Shown here one piece after another: positions 7,424 through 15,086 of a stretch of DNA of 15,491 nt (the first letter of the stretch is position 1; each line of letters starts with the position of its first letter). The stretch comes from CAZIPZ01 sp964541075. GTDB taxonomy: Bacteria > Acidobacteriota > Terriglobia > 20CM-2-55-15. The notes beneath the pieces were generated by a model. The model saw only the letters and a list, made by a program, of their open reading frames with translations, was not told where the DNA came from and did no database searches. Location of the stretch: NCBI GenBank assembly GCA_964541075.1, contig CAZIPZ010000091.1, forward strand, positions 1 through 15,491, written 5' to 3'. A program made the translations under genes and the position numbers.

Positions 7424-9013
7424 CTAAATCCGAATGACTTTCGCGGACAAAATATTGTCTATAGTCCGGACTCTGTCGATCACGTCCTGTCCAACCGGAT
7501 TATCCACTAACAGAAGAGCGAGCGCCTTGCCGCCTTCGTGCTCGCGTCCAAGCTGCATGCCGGCGATGTTCACACTGCATTGGCCGAGCACCGTTCCTAT
7601 GTTGCCGATCACGCCGGGCTTGTCAAGGTTGGTGAAGAAGATCATATTTCCGCGCGGAATAACCTCCAGGGCGTAACCATCGACATTCACAATCCTGGGA
7701 AGCTTATCGTTGAAGACAGTCCCGGACACTCTGTGGGAATCGACGTCTGTCTTCAACTCGATGGCGATGAGATTGGTGAAGTTTTCCGGCGCCGGCACGC
7801 GCGTTTCTTCCACCTTGATGCCGCGCTGGCCAGCCAGATGCAAGGCGTTGATCAAGTTCACGCCTTCGCGAAGAACCGGCAAGAGCAAACCTCGAATGAT
7901 CACCGAAGTCAGATAGTTCAGGTTCATGTCACAAACTTCACCCGAATAGCGTATAGCGACACTCTGCATTCGACCTTCTGAGAGCTGGCCGACAAAACTC
8001 GATACACGCGAAGCAAGATCCACGAAGTGCTGATATCTTTCCACCTGGTTTGCATCCAACTGCGGGAAATTCAGTGCGCCGCGAACGGTGTTTTTCAAAA
8101 GATAGTCGGAAATCTGCTGGCAGATGTCCTCCGAAACTTTACGCTGTGCTTCTACGGTGGAAGCACCAAGGTGCGGTGTGGCGATGAAGTTATCCAATTC
8201 CAGGAGGGGTGATTCCGTATTCGGCTCCGTTTCGAAAACATCTAAAGCGGCGCCGGCGACCTTCCCAGCCTTCATTGCTTCATATAGATCCTGCTCGTTC
8301 ACAATTCCACCGCGGGCGCAATTCAGAATGCGAACACCGTCCTTCATCCGGGCGATTGTTTCTTTTCGGATGAGATTACGCGTCGCGTCCGTGAGTGGAG
8401 AATGAACCGTGATAAAGTCGGACTCCTCGAAAATACGTGAAACGTCGACAAGAGTGAGACCGCTGGAGAACTGAGCGTCCGGATTGATGTAAGGATCATA
8501 GGCAATCACGTTCATCCCAATAGCTTGGCATTTGCGGGCGACCTCGCTGCCTATGCGACCCAATCCGACAACTCCCAGCGTTTTGCCGGCCAGTTCGACG
8601 CCTTTAAACTTCGTCTTCTCCCATTGGCGCTCTTTGAGCTTCTTGTAGGCCTGGGGAATGTTGCGCGCCAGCGCGAACAACATGGCGATCGTGTGTTCCG
8701 CGGTCGTCGTGGTCGATCCGCCGGGAGAGTTCATCACCAGAACCCCCGACTGCGTGGCTGCTTCAATGTCTACGTTGTCGATCCCGACCCCAGCTCGCCC
8801 AATGACCTTCAGTCGCGAAGCTTTTTCGATGACGCTCTTGTCAATCGTCGTAGCGCTACGCACGATGACTCCATCCATCGAGGGAATCAACTCAAGCAAT
8901 TTGTCTTTTGAGATCTTGTCATGAACAAATGGATCGATCGATCCCGAGCGTTTTATAACTTCAACACCGGCGGGATCAATGCCGTCAACCAATAGAACCC
9001 TTAGATTGGACAT
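7424..9013 (-). CDS. serA: D-3-phosphoglycerate dehydrogenase
   Basis: SerA oxidises 3-phosphoglycerate to 3-phosphohydroxypyruvate with NAD, the first step of serine synthesis in the cytosol. The 529-residue length fits the long form. The N-terminal substrate part has GRAGVGIDNVD (72-82) and the NAD-binding loop is GLGRIG (150-155). Catalytic R234 (CARGG), E263 (FETEP) and H281 (PHLGAST) are all present. An intervening allosteric-substrate-binding domain spans roughly 310-440. A C-terminal ACT domain follows (about 455-529; NLDKPGVIGNIGTVLG), which in relatives senses serine. The ATG at 9013 lacks a clear ribosome site, but the N-terminus MSNLRVLLVD fits the family. The gene lies 54 bp below the aminotransferase and 7 bp above the receptor gene. 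Confidence 0.97.
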   Translation of the reverse strand: MSNLRVLLVDGIDPAGVEVIKRSGSIDPFVHDKISKDKLLELIPSMDGVIVRSATTIDKSVIEKASRLKVIGRAGVGIDNVDIEAATQSGVLVMNSPGGSTTTTAEHTIAMLFALARNIPQAYKKLKERQWEKTKFKGVELAGKTLGVVGLGRIGSEVARKCQAIGMNVIAYDPYINPDAQFSSGLTLVDVSRIFEESDFITVHSPLTDATRNLIRKETIARMKDGVRILNCARGGIVNEQDLYEAMKAGKVAGAALDVFETEPNTESPLLELDNFIATPHLGASTVEAQRKVSEDICQQISDYLLKNTVRGALNFPQLDANQVERYQHFVDLASRVSSFVGQLSEGRMQSVAIRYSGEVCDMNLNYLTSVIIRGLLLPVLREGVNLINALHLAGQRGIKVEETRVPAPENFTNLIAIELKTDVDSHRVSGTVFNDKLPRIVNVDGYALEVIPRGNMIFFTNLDKPGVIGNIGTVLGQCSVNIAGMQLGREHEGGKALALLLVDNPVGQDVIDRVRTIDNILSAKVIRI

Positions 9014-9067
9014 ATAATTTAAAAACCAGAAAACGTTCGAAGGCGCCGAAAACGACGGTCTTTCCTA

Positions 9068-10252
9068 TTAAAGTCTGGCGACAAATTTACTAATTCTTTC
9101 GATGGCCGACTCGATGTTGGAAAGCGAATTCGAGAATGACAGCCGGAGATAGCCCTCGCCATGCGGACCAAACGCGGTTCCCGGCAGGCAAGCGACACCG
9201 GCTTCGGTGAGCAGGCGGCCGGCGATCTCTCCGCTCGACCTCTTGAGACCACTGATATTAGGAAACAAATAAAAAGCCCCTAGCGGTTTCAGGCAGCTTA
9301 TGCCGGGAATACTGTTCAATCCATCAACGAAAACATCTCGCCTCTTTCGGAATTCTTGAACCATGAACTCGGTGGCTTTCTTTGTCTCGTCCGTGAAGGC
9401 CTCCAGTGCGGCATGCTGCACGAATGTTGTCGTGCTCGCGACAGTATTGTTGATGAACGTCCCAACGGTCGCGCGAACGTCCTTCGGCACCACTCCAAAG
9501 CCGAGGCGCCATCCGGTCATCGCGAAAATCTTTGAGAATCCGTGAACGAGAACCAACTGATCGAGAATGTCGGGAACGTCAAGCATGCTTGCAGGGCGAT
9601 CCGCATAATAGATTTCGGAATAGATCTCGTCCGACAAAATGAAAAGATCGTGCGCTCGCGCCAGTTCAGCAATTCCCTTCAGGTCCGCCAAGGTGAGGAC
9701 CCCGCCCGTGGGATTCTGAGGCGAATTGATTACGATCATTCTGGTTCTGGCGGTAATGCGCCGCTCCAGTTCCTTCAAACTCAGCCTGAAACCCTTCGAC
9801 TCCTCAAGCTTTACAGTTATCGGGACCGCTCCAGCCATCCGAATCGCGGATTCATAGGCCGGGTAAGCCGGTTCCGGGTAAATGACTTCATCACCGGGGT
9901 CTATGAGGGATTGAATGGCCGCAAACACCATCATTTTGGCGCCTGGGCTTACGATGACGTTATGGGGATCGATCTGAGATGAGTGATGCGCCGATAGATG
10001 CCGCGCAATGGCGTCCCGCAATTCCGATACGCCCAGTGAAGGCGGATAATGCGTGTCCCCCTTTTTCAACCACTCAATGGCCGAGCGAACGACCGGTGCG
10101 GGGGTGTCGAAATCGGGCTCGCCGATTTCCAAGTGGATTATGCTTCGGCCCTGTCGTTCCAATTCGTTAGCAAGGGCCAATGTCTCAAATGCCGCTTCGC
10201 CGCCAATGCCATCCATGCGCTTGGCGACCCTACTTCTCGCTTCAATTTTCAA
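9068..10252 (-). CDS. Class I PLP-dependent aminotransferase (aspartate aminotransferase-like)
   Basis: The 394-residue enzyme has fold-type I landmarks: EIGEPDFDTP near 42, PAYPAY (128-133), NSPQNPTGG (176-184), D208 and Y211 contacting PLP, Schiff-base lysine K241 in HGFSKIFAMTGWRLGF, and substrate-carboxylate arginine R370 (YLRLSFS). The family moves amino groups between aspartate, alanine or similar donors and 2-oxo acids; exact specificity cannot be read here. Adjacent serA suggests it may transaminate 3-phosphohydroxypyruvate, but this is inference, since the usual SerC is a class V enzyme. The start must be TTG 10252, because a stop lies two codons above in frame. GGAG lies 7 nt before it. 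An ATG at 10259 in another frame reads only MKFEN and then stops. Confidence 0.92.
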   Translation of the reverse strand: MKIEARSRVAKRMDGIGGEAAFETLALANELERQGRSIIHLEIGEPDFDTPAPVVRSAIEWLKKGDTHYPPSLGVSELRDAIARHLSAHHSSQIDPHNVIVSPGAKMMVFAAIQSLIDPGDEVIYPEPAYPAYESAIRMAGAVPITVKLEESKGFRLSLKELERRITARTRMIVINSPQNPTGGVLTLADLKGIAELARAHDLFILSDEIYSEIYYADRPASMLDVPDILDQLVLVHGFSKIFAMTGWRLGFGVVPKDVRATVGTFINNTVASTTTFVQHAALEAFTDETKKATEFMVQEFRKRRDVFVDGLNSIPGISCLKPLGAFYLFPNISGLKRSSGEIAGRLLTEAGVACLPGTAFGPHGEGYLRLSFSNSLSNIESAIERISKFVARL

Positions 10253-10277
10253 ACTTCATCTCCATCCTTGCCAATCC

Positions 10278-10306
10278 TTCGTCCAATCGGCGCTTAAGAG
10301 TATAAC
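10278..10306. promoter_or_regulatory. Candidate overlapping divergent -10 elements (aminotransferase / Rieske)
   Basis: The 96-bp gap between the aminotransferase and the Rieske gene must drive both. The minus strand has TATACT at 10299-10304 and the plus strand TATAAC at 10301-10306, so the two -10 boxes overlap. The -35 matches are poor (TTCGTC at 10278-10283 on plus, none clear on minus). Shared -10 sequence would make the two promoters compete. Confidence 0.3.
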
Positions 10307-10348
10307 ATTAGTGCACACACGCACTTTTGGGGAGGTTATTCTATTTGA

Positions 10349-10663
10349 ATGGGGGCGGACGGGCAGTGGTTTAAGGTGGCCGAGGTAGACGAATTGCCCA
10401 CCGAAGGCCTTGGTTTGGCAGTAAGAGCCGACGGCCTGTCGATTGCCCTGTTCCGCTGGGATGACCGCGTTTTCGCCATCGAAGACCTCTGTCCCCACCT
10501 CGGGTTTCCACTGAGCGAAGGAATCTTGCAGTCCGGCGAGGTGATTTGCAGCTGGCACGGCTGGCGTATTCGTTTGAACGACGGGGCCTGCAGGCGGGAA
10601 GTGGAACGAGCGAAAGTTTTCGAATGCGAAATCCGCGAGGGGGCTGTCTGGGTCAAGGTATGA
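10349..10663 (+). CDS. Stand-alone Rieske [2Fe-2S] ferredoxin-like protein
   Basis: The 104-residue product consists of a single Rieske domain of the NirD/dioxygenase-ferredoxin type. The cluster ligands are C48-x-H50 (CPHLG) and C67-x2-H70 (CSWHGW). There is no signal peptide or membrane anchor, so it is a cytosolic electron carrier or redox subunit. Its partner is unknown; no oxygenase, reductase or nitrite reductase gene lies in the window. GGGGAGG at 10329-10335 precedes the ATG at 10349 by 13 nt, and the ATG fits the usual N-terminus. It diverges from the aminotransferase and converges on ilvD 22 bp away, with no evident terminator hairpin between them. The domain call is firm, the role is not. 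Confidence 0.93.
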   Translation: MGADGQWFKVAEVDELPTEGLGLAVRADGLSIALFRWDDRVFAIEDLCPHLGFPLSEGILQSGEVICSWHGWRIRLNDGACRREVERAKVFECEIREGAVWVKV

Positions 10664-10685
10664 CCTCTAACATCACCTTCTGGAA

Positions 10686-12362
10686 TCAGATTTCGTCGGT
10701 GACACACCCCAAACTGGCGCTCTTCACCAGTCGAATATATTTGGCAAGCGTCCCATGCGCAGCTTTGAACGGAGGCATCCTCCAGGCCTCACGCCGTGCA
10801 CCCAATTCCTGTTCGGAAAGATCCACCGAAAGTTGATTCTTTTCCGCGTCAATGGTGATGCGGTCTCCGGTTCGAATCAAAGCGATCGGTCCTCCTTCCT
10901 GCGCCTCGGGCGTGATGTGACCGACAATGAAACCATGAGATCCACCGGAGAAACGCCCGTCCGTAATCAGGGCGACGTCTTTGCCCAGGCCAGCGCCCAT
11001 AACAGCGGAGGTTGGCGTCAGCATTTCCGGCATACCCGGTCCGCCTTTTGGTCCTTCGTAGCGAATAACGATGACGTCCCCTTTATTGATCTGTTTCGTT
11101 TCGAGCGCTTTTAGCATGTCCTCTTCAGAATCGTAGACTTTTGCCAGACCGGAAAACTGCAAGCCTTCCTTGCCAGTAATTTTCGCAACAGCACCGTCGG
11201 GCGCCAAGTTGCCTTTCAGAATCTGGATGTGACCGGTAGCTTTGAGGGGATTCGAGAGCGGTCGAACAATCTGCTGCCCCTGCTTCAAACCGGGCAGTTC
11301 TCTAACGTTTTCTCTAAGCGTTTTGCCGGTCACCGTCATGCAATCACCATGCAGCAACCCCTCATCTAGAAGCATCTTGATAACAGCCGGGACGCCCCCA
11401 ACGTGCTGGAGGTCCTCCATTGCGTAGAATCCGCTTGGTTTGAAATCGGCGAGCAGAGGAACGCGGTTGCTGACATTCTGGAAATCATCAATCGTCAGCG
11501 GCACATCTACAGCTCGAGCCATTGCAATCAGGTGCAATACGGCATTCGTCGAACCGCCCAAAGCAGTAATGAGGACCATGGCGTTTTCGAACGCCTCTCG
11601 CGTCATGATGTCCCTGGGCTTCAGATCCATCTCGAGAAGCGTTCGGATTGCTGCTCCGACGCGAAAACACTCGTCGAGTTTCAGTGCATCCTCAGCAGGA
11701 GTCGAAGAGCTGTAAGGAAGGGTCATACCCATCACTTCGATGGCCGACGCCATAGTATTGGCGGTGTACATTCCTCCGCATGCGCCGGCGCCCGGGCACG
11801 ACTGGCGAACGATCTCCTTGCGTTTGCTCTCGTCAATGTTTCCGGAAAGGTACTCACCGTAACTTTGGAACGCCGAAATCACGTCAAGCTTGCGGGATTC
11901 CAAGGTCCCGCTCCGAATCGTACCGCCATAAACCATTATTGAAGGGCGGTTCAGCCGGCCGATCGCAATGAGGCAGCCCGGCATGTTTTTGTCGCACCCG
12001 GGAATTGAAACATTGGCGTCGTACCACTGGCCTCCCATAACCGTCTCGATAGAATCGGCGATCAGATCGCGAGACTGCAGAGAGAAGCTCATTCCGTCGG
12101 TTCCCATGGAAATGCCGTCACTCACACCCACCGTGTTAAAACGAAATCCCACTAGACCGGCGGACCAAACACCTTCTTTGACTTTTTCGGCAAGTCTGAG
12201 CAGGTGCATATTGCACGGGTTGCCTTCGAACCAAACGCTTGAAATCCCGACCTGAGGCTTTTTCAGGTCTTCGTCTGACAAACCCGTCGCGTAAAGCATG
12301 GCCTGAGACGCACCTTGCGACTTGGGCTCCGTGATTTTCGAACTGTATTTATTGAGTTTCAA
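10686..12362 (-). CDS. ilvD: Dihydroxy-acid dehydratase
   Basis: IlvD dehydrates 2,3-dihydroxyisovalerate and 2,3-dihydroxy-3-methylvalerate in valine, isoleucine and leucine synthesis. From TTG 12362 it has 558 residues. The iron-sulfur cysteines are C50 (GNPCNMH), C123 (GCDKNMPG) and C195 (GAGACGG). The C-terminal DGRFSGGSHGF (469-479) carries the proposed catalytic serine. The three-cysteine pattern fits the [2Fe-2S] subgroup, though cluster type cannot be proven from sequence. I prefer TTG 12362 because AAAGGA (12370-12375) lies 7 nt before it and the protein then starts MKLNKYSSKI, as in relatives. An in-frame ATG at 12389 adds nine residues and has only a distant GGAG. The gene is divergent from the M48 peptidase. 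Confidence 0.96.
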   Translation of the reverse strand: MKLNKYSSKITEPKSQGASQAMLYATGLSDEDLKKPQVGISSVWFEGNPCNMHLLRLAEKVKEGVWSAGLVGFRFNTVGVSDGISMGTDGMSFSLQSRDLIADSIETVMGGQWYDANVSIPGCDKNMPGCLIAIGRLNRPSIMVYGGTIRSGTLESRKLDVISAFQSYGEYLSGNIDESKRKEIVRQSCPGAGACGGMYTANTMASAIEVMGMTLPYSSSTPAEDALKLDECFRVGAAIRTLLEMDLKPRDIMTREAFENAMVLITALGGSTNAVLHLIAMARAVDVPLTIDDFQNVSNRVPLLADFKPSGFYAMEDLQHVGGVPAVIKMLLDEGLLHGDCMTVTGKTLRENVRELPGLKQGQQIVRPLSNPLKATGHIQILKGNLAPDGAVAKITGKEGLQFSGLAKVYDSEEDMLKALETKQINKGDVIVIRYEGPKGGPGMPEMLTPTSAVMGAGLGKDVALITDGRFSGGSHGFIVGHITPEAQEGGPIALIRTGDRITIDAEKNQLSVDLSEQELGARREAWRMPPFKAAHGTLAKYIRLVKSASLGCVTDEI

Positions 12363-12437
12363 GCTCGGTTCCTTTCTCGAAGACTCCATACTAACGGAAC
12401 ATTCTCCGAGACGCTATGGGGTGTTTGGAGTGTGAGC

Positions 12438-12443
12438 TACAAT
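12438..12443 (+). promoter_or_regulatory. Candidate -10 element just before the M48 ATG (possible leaderless start)
   Basis: TACAAT ends 8 nt before the ATG at 12452, and no Shine-Dalgarno sequence lies in between. This spacing is what leaderless transcripts show. No good -35 box is seen. The call rests on spacing and one hexamer. Confidence 0.3.
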
Positions 12444-12451
12444 GTCTCGCC

Positions 12452-13804
12452 ATGAGGTTTTTGTTGTTAGGAGCCTTCTGGCTTTTAACAAATCAGCAAC
12501 CATCGGCACAACCCTCCGCAATTCCAAAGTCCGCACCGGCGTCGGCGCTCGCCTCGAAGAGCATCAACTTCTTCTCACTCGCGCAGGATATTGAAATTGG
12601 AACCGAAGCGTCGGCAGAAGCCGAGAGGATGCTGCCATTGGTGAAAGACGCCAACCTCAATCGATACATCCGGCTAATCGGACAGCGGCTGTCGGCAAAC
12701 GCGCCATTACCCAAACTTCAGTATCGCTTCCGCATCGTCAATTCGAAGGACGTTGATTCTGTCGGGTTTCCCGGCGGGGCGATCTACATCAATCGAGGCC
12801 TCTTGGAACTGGCCGCCAATGAAGATGAATTTGCGGCCATACTGGCGCACGAAATCGGACATGTTGCAGCGCGCCATGGAACGGCCCAGCTCTCCAGACA
12901 GCTTCTCGTGAAAGCGCCTATTTCCATCGCAGGCGGGCTGCCAACCCAGGATGGTTGGAAGGAACAACTCACAAAACTCGGCGTTTCGTTCGGACCCACA
13001 TTTCTACGCTACACTCGCGATCAGGAAATTGAAGCTTCCATTGTCGCAGTGAGATTGCTTTCTGAAAGTCACTTCGATGCGAACGGATTGCGAACAATCC
13101 TAAGCAGATTGAGTTTTGCACCACCCAACGAAGTCTCGAGGCCGCTATTTATTTTCAATCATCCCCAAGGCGAAAGCATTTCCCCCGAACTCGACGCCGA
13201 AATCACAGCTGTGACCACCAAGCCGCGCACGCGCTCGGGACAGGAATTTCGGGCCTTTCAGTCGGCACTGGTGAAATTGCCTTTTCCCGCTGAAAAAGAA
13301 AGCCGTCTCGAAGGGCCCGCCAGCGGGATTGCCGAGATATTCAAACATCCCTTGGAGTACTACATCCTAGGGTATCCCAGCGGATGGCAGGTGACACGAA
13401 ACGGCCCAAACGGAGCGATTATAGCCCCGGCCGACGGCGTGCAAAGTTCTCGAGTAGGAGATGATGTGACGCGCGGCGCCATGTTCGATCTTTTTGATGT
13501 ATCCGATCGGCCCCTGACGCTTGAACAAGCGACGAATCGCCTTATCATTTTTCTTCGCCAACGCAATCAGTCTTTACGAGTAGTTCCGGGTGCTCAAACT
13601 CATACGCTGGTAAGCGACGAACCCGGATTGAGAACCATTATGATTGGGAAGTCCAACACCACCGACTCGGTGGAAGTGGTCTGGGTCGTCACGCGAATGT
13701 ACTATCAAAGCCTTTTTTATATTGTGTTCGTGGCGCCCGAGGAGGAGTTTCCAATCTATCAGCCAACTTTCGAACAGATGATACGCAGCGTTCATTTACG
13801 CTAA
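12452..13804 (+). CDS. Exported M48 family metallopeptidase with C-terminal extra domain
   Basis: From ATG 12452 the 450-residue protein begins MRFLLLGAFWLLTNQQPSAQ, a signal peptide, so it should act in the periplasm. An ATG at 12416 would bury that signal behind 12 residues. The M48 domain runs to about 240: NFFSLAQDIEIG, GFPGGAIYINRGLL, zinc-binding HEIGH (133-137), and third ligand E192 in RDQEIEASIVAVRLL. In most M48 enzymes the fourth residue after that Glu is Asp (ExxxD); here it is S196. Relatives such as BepA and LoiP degrade misfolded outer-membrane proteins. Residues about 290-450 form a separate alpha/beta domain ending FEQMIRSVHLR, of PsbP/DcrB-like appearance (a guess). It diverges from ilvD, and its 3' end overlaps that of rpiA by 9 bp. 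Confidence 0.92.
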   Translation: MRFLLLGAFWLLTNQQPSAQPSAIPKSAPASALASKSINFFSLAQDIEIGTEASAEAERMLPLVKDANLNRYIRLIGQRLSANAPLPKLQYRFRIVNSKDVDSVGFPGGAIYINRGLLELAANEDEFAAILAHEIGHVAARHGTAQLSRQLLVKAPISIAGGLPTQDGWKEQLTKLGVSFGPTFLRYTRDQEIEASIVAVRLLSESHFDANGLRTILSRLSFAPPNEVSRPLFIFNHPQGESISPELDAEITAVTTKPRTRSGQEFRAFQSALVKLPFPAEKESRLEGPASGIAEIFKHPLEYYILGYPSGWQVTRNGPNGAIIAPADGVQSSRVGDDVTRGAMFDLFDVSDRPLTLEQATNRLIIFLRQRNQSLRVVPGAQTHTLVSDEPGLRTIMIGKSNTTDSVEVVWVVTRMYYQSLFYIVFVAPEEEFPIYQPTFEQMIRSVHLR

Positions 13805-14482
13805 CGCCCGGCGATCCATACGCCGAATGCCTGAAGCCGAAGCAACGATCACAGTCTGAGCGACACCAGCAAATATTCCGGAGTCCACAACCCCGGTGAC
13901 CGCCTTTAACTGTCTTTCCAATAAAGCCGGTTGATCGATAACGCCGCGTTTCCAATCCAGAATCGGGTTGCCATTGTCAGAGAGGAACGGCCGGCCGTTA
14001 CTTTGCCGGATGATGGCATCTCCGCCCCATTCTCTCAACAGAAGAACCAGTCGATCCAAGGCAAGCGGTATTACTTCGACAGGTATTGGCGCACGTTCAC
14101 CAAGGAATTTAACGAGCTTGCTGTCATCGACAACGATAATCACTCGATCCGACGCATGCGCCACGATCTTCTCCCTTACCAGTGCGCCGCCTAAGCCCTT
14201 GATCAGATCCAGTTCGGGGGAAACTTCGTCAGCTCCATCCACGGTGACATCGACTCTGGGATGCTCTTTGAAGGTGGTCAGGGAAATCCCAACTTCCCTT
14301 GCGAGTCCCGCGGATTCTTCGGAAGTAGCTATAGCCTTGACTCTGAGGCCGGATCGGACCTTCGCACCAAGGGCGCGTACGAAATGGGATGCGGTCGATC
14401 CCGTACCAAGACCAACGATCATGCCGTCACGAATCTCGTCGAGAGCGACAAGAGCCGACTGTCTTTTCAGGTCATCCGACAT
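13796..14482 (-). CDS. rpiA: Ribose-5-phosphate isomerase A
   Basis: RpiA interconverts ribose 5-phosphate and ribulose 5-phosphate in the pentose phosphate pathway. The 228-residue length is normal. Motifs are complete: phosphate loop GLGTGSTASHF (24-34), TSEES (53-57), DGADE with D82 and D85, K95 in LIKGLGGA, catalytic E104 in VREK, and VDDSK ending at K122. The ATG at 14482 fits the family N-terminus and lies 4 nt below the HAD phosphatase stop, so the two are co-transcribed and perhaps translationally coupled. The stop overlaps the tail of the convergent M48 gene by 9 bp, leaving no room for a terminator between them. Nothing is odd about the gene itself. Confidence 0.97.
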   Translation of the reverse strand: MSDDLKRQSALVALDEIRDGMIVGLGTGSTASHFVRALGAKVRSGLRVKAIATSEESAGLAREVGISLTTFKEHPRVDVTVDGADEVSPELDLIKGLGGALVREKIVAHASDRVIIVVDDSKLVKFLGERAPIPVEVIPLALDRLVLLLREWGGDAIIRQSNGRPFLSDNGNPILDWKRGVIDQPALLERQLKAVTGVVDSGIFAGVAQTVIVASASGIRRMDRRALA

Positions 14483-14486
14483 CAGG

Positions 14487-15083
14487 TCAAGCCAGGAATT
14501 CGTTCACTCGAAGCAAGTCGTCCTCTTGGCACACCAGCAACTGATGACCAAGATGGCACAACTGCTCGAGGTCGCGAGTGGTATCGGTGACGATCAGTGT
14601 TTCTTCAGGAGTGGACCCGACGAGTTGAAGCGCGTGGTCCGCGAGCGCCTTTTTAGAGATGGGACTTCCGAAATCACCGGACACATTAATTCGAACATCC
14701 GGCCCGTCAATAAGTTCATTGGCGTATATCAGGAGAGGCTCCCACGCGCATTGGATCTGAATCTTTTCGGCGATATAGTGAAAACCCGAGGAAATGATGA
14801 TCGATGGAATTCGGGCTTGAACGAGGCGATCGACGATGGCGGGAACATGGACGTTCAAGTCAATCTCGTCAAGAAAAGCATGAATCTCACCGACAGAGCG
14901 GCCGCGCCAGAGTTGAGCATCGCGGCGGCAAAATTCTTCGTAGGCTACACGGCCCGACATCCATTCTTCCAGATACCCACACGCGGCTGGCTCCCATAAA
15001 CCAAGGCGTTCGTGAATGTATTGCCACGGACTTGGCGTCATCGTCAGGGTCCCATCGAGATCAAAGATGACAGACTTAATCAT
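14487..15083 (-). CDS. HAD-superfamily phosphatase, phosphoserine-phosphatase-like (HAD-IB)
   Basis: The 198-residue enzyme has the four HAD motifs: D8 and D10 (FDLDGTLT), S98/S99 (IIISSGF), K144 or K145 (SKKALADH), and D167 with D171 (VTDTTRDLE). The helical cap sits between the first and second motifs (about 20-80), as in SerB and relatives of the IB class. Motif IV reads TDTTRD rather than the GDGxxD of classical SerB, so substrate identity is open. Candidates are phosphoserine (SerA is encoded in the window but 5.5 kb away) or dihydroneopterin phosphate (folE is 3 nt upstream). It starts at ATG 15083 and ends 4 nt before rpiA. It is clearly part of a folE-HAD-rpiA transcription unit. Confidence 0.88.
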   Translation of the reverse strand: MIKSVIFDLDGTLTMTPSPWQYIHERLGLWEPAACGYLEEWMSGRVAYEEFCRRDAQLWRGRSVGEIHAFLDEIDLNVHVPAIVDRLVQARIPSIIISSGFHYIAEKIQIQCAWEPLLIYANELIDGPDVRINVSGDFGSPISKKALADHALQLVGSTPEETLIVTDTTRDLEQLCHLGHQLLVCQEDDLLRVNEFLA

Positions 15084-15086
15084 CGG

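Noticed and set aside
10664..10685. Terminator between the Rieske gene and ilvD
   Set aside because: The 22-bp gap has no GC-rich inverted repeat followed by a T run.
11403..11942. 179-codon plus-strand ORF
   Set aside because: Antisense to ilvD, whose motifs are intact throughout.
13968..14999. 343-codon plus-strand ORF
   Set aside because: Long, but fully antisense to rpiA and the HAD phosphatase, both of which have complete catalytic motifs; serine- and arginine-rich shadow.
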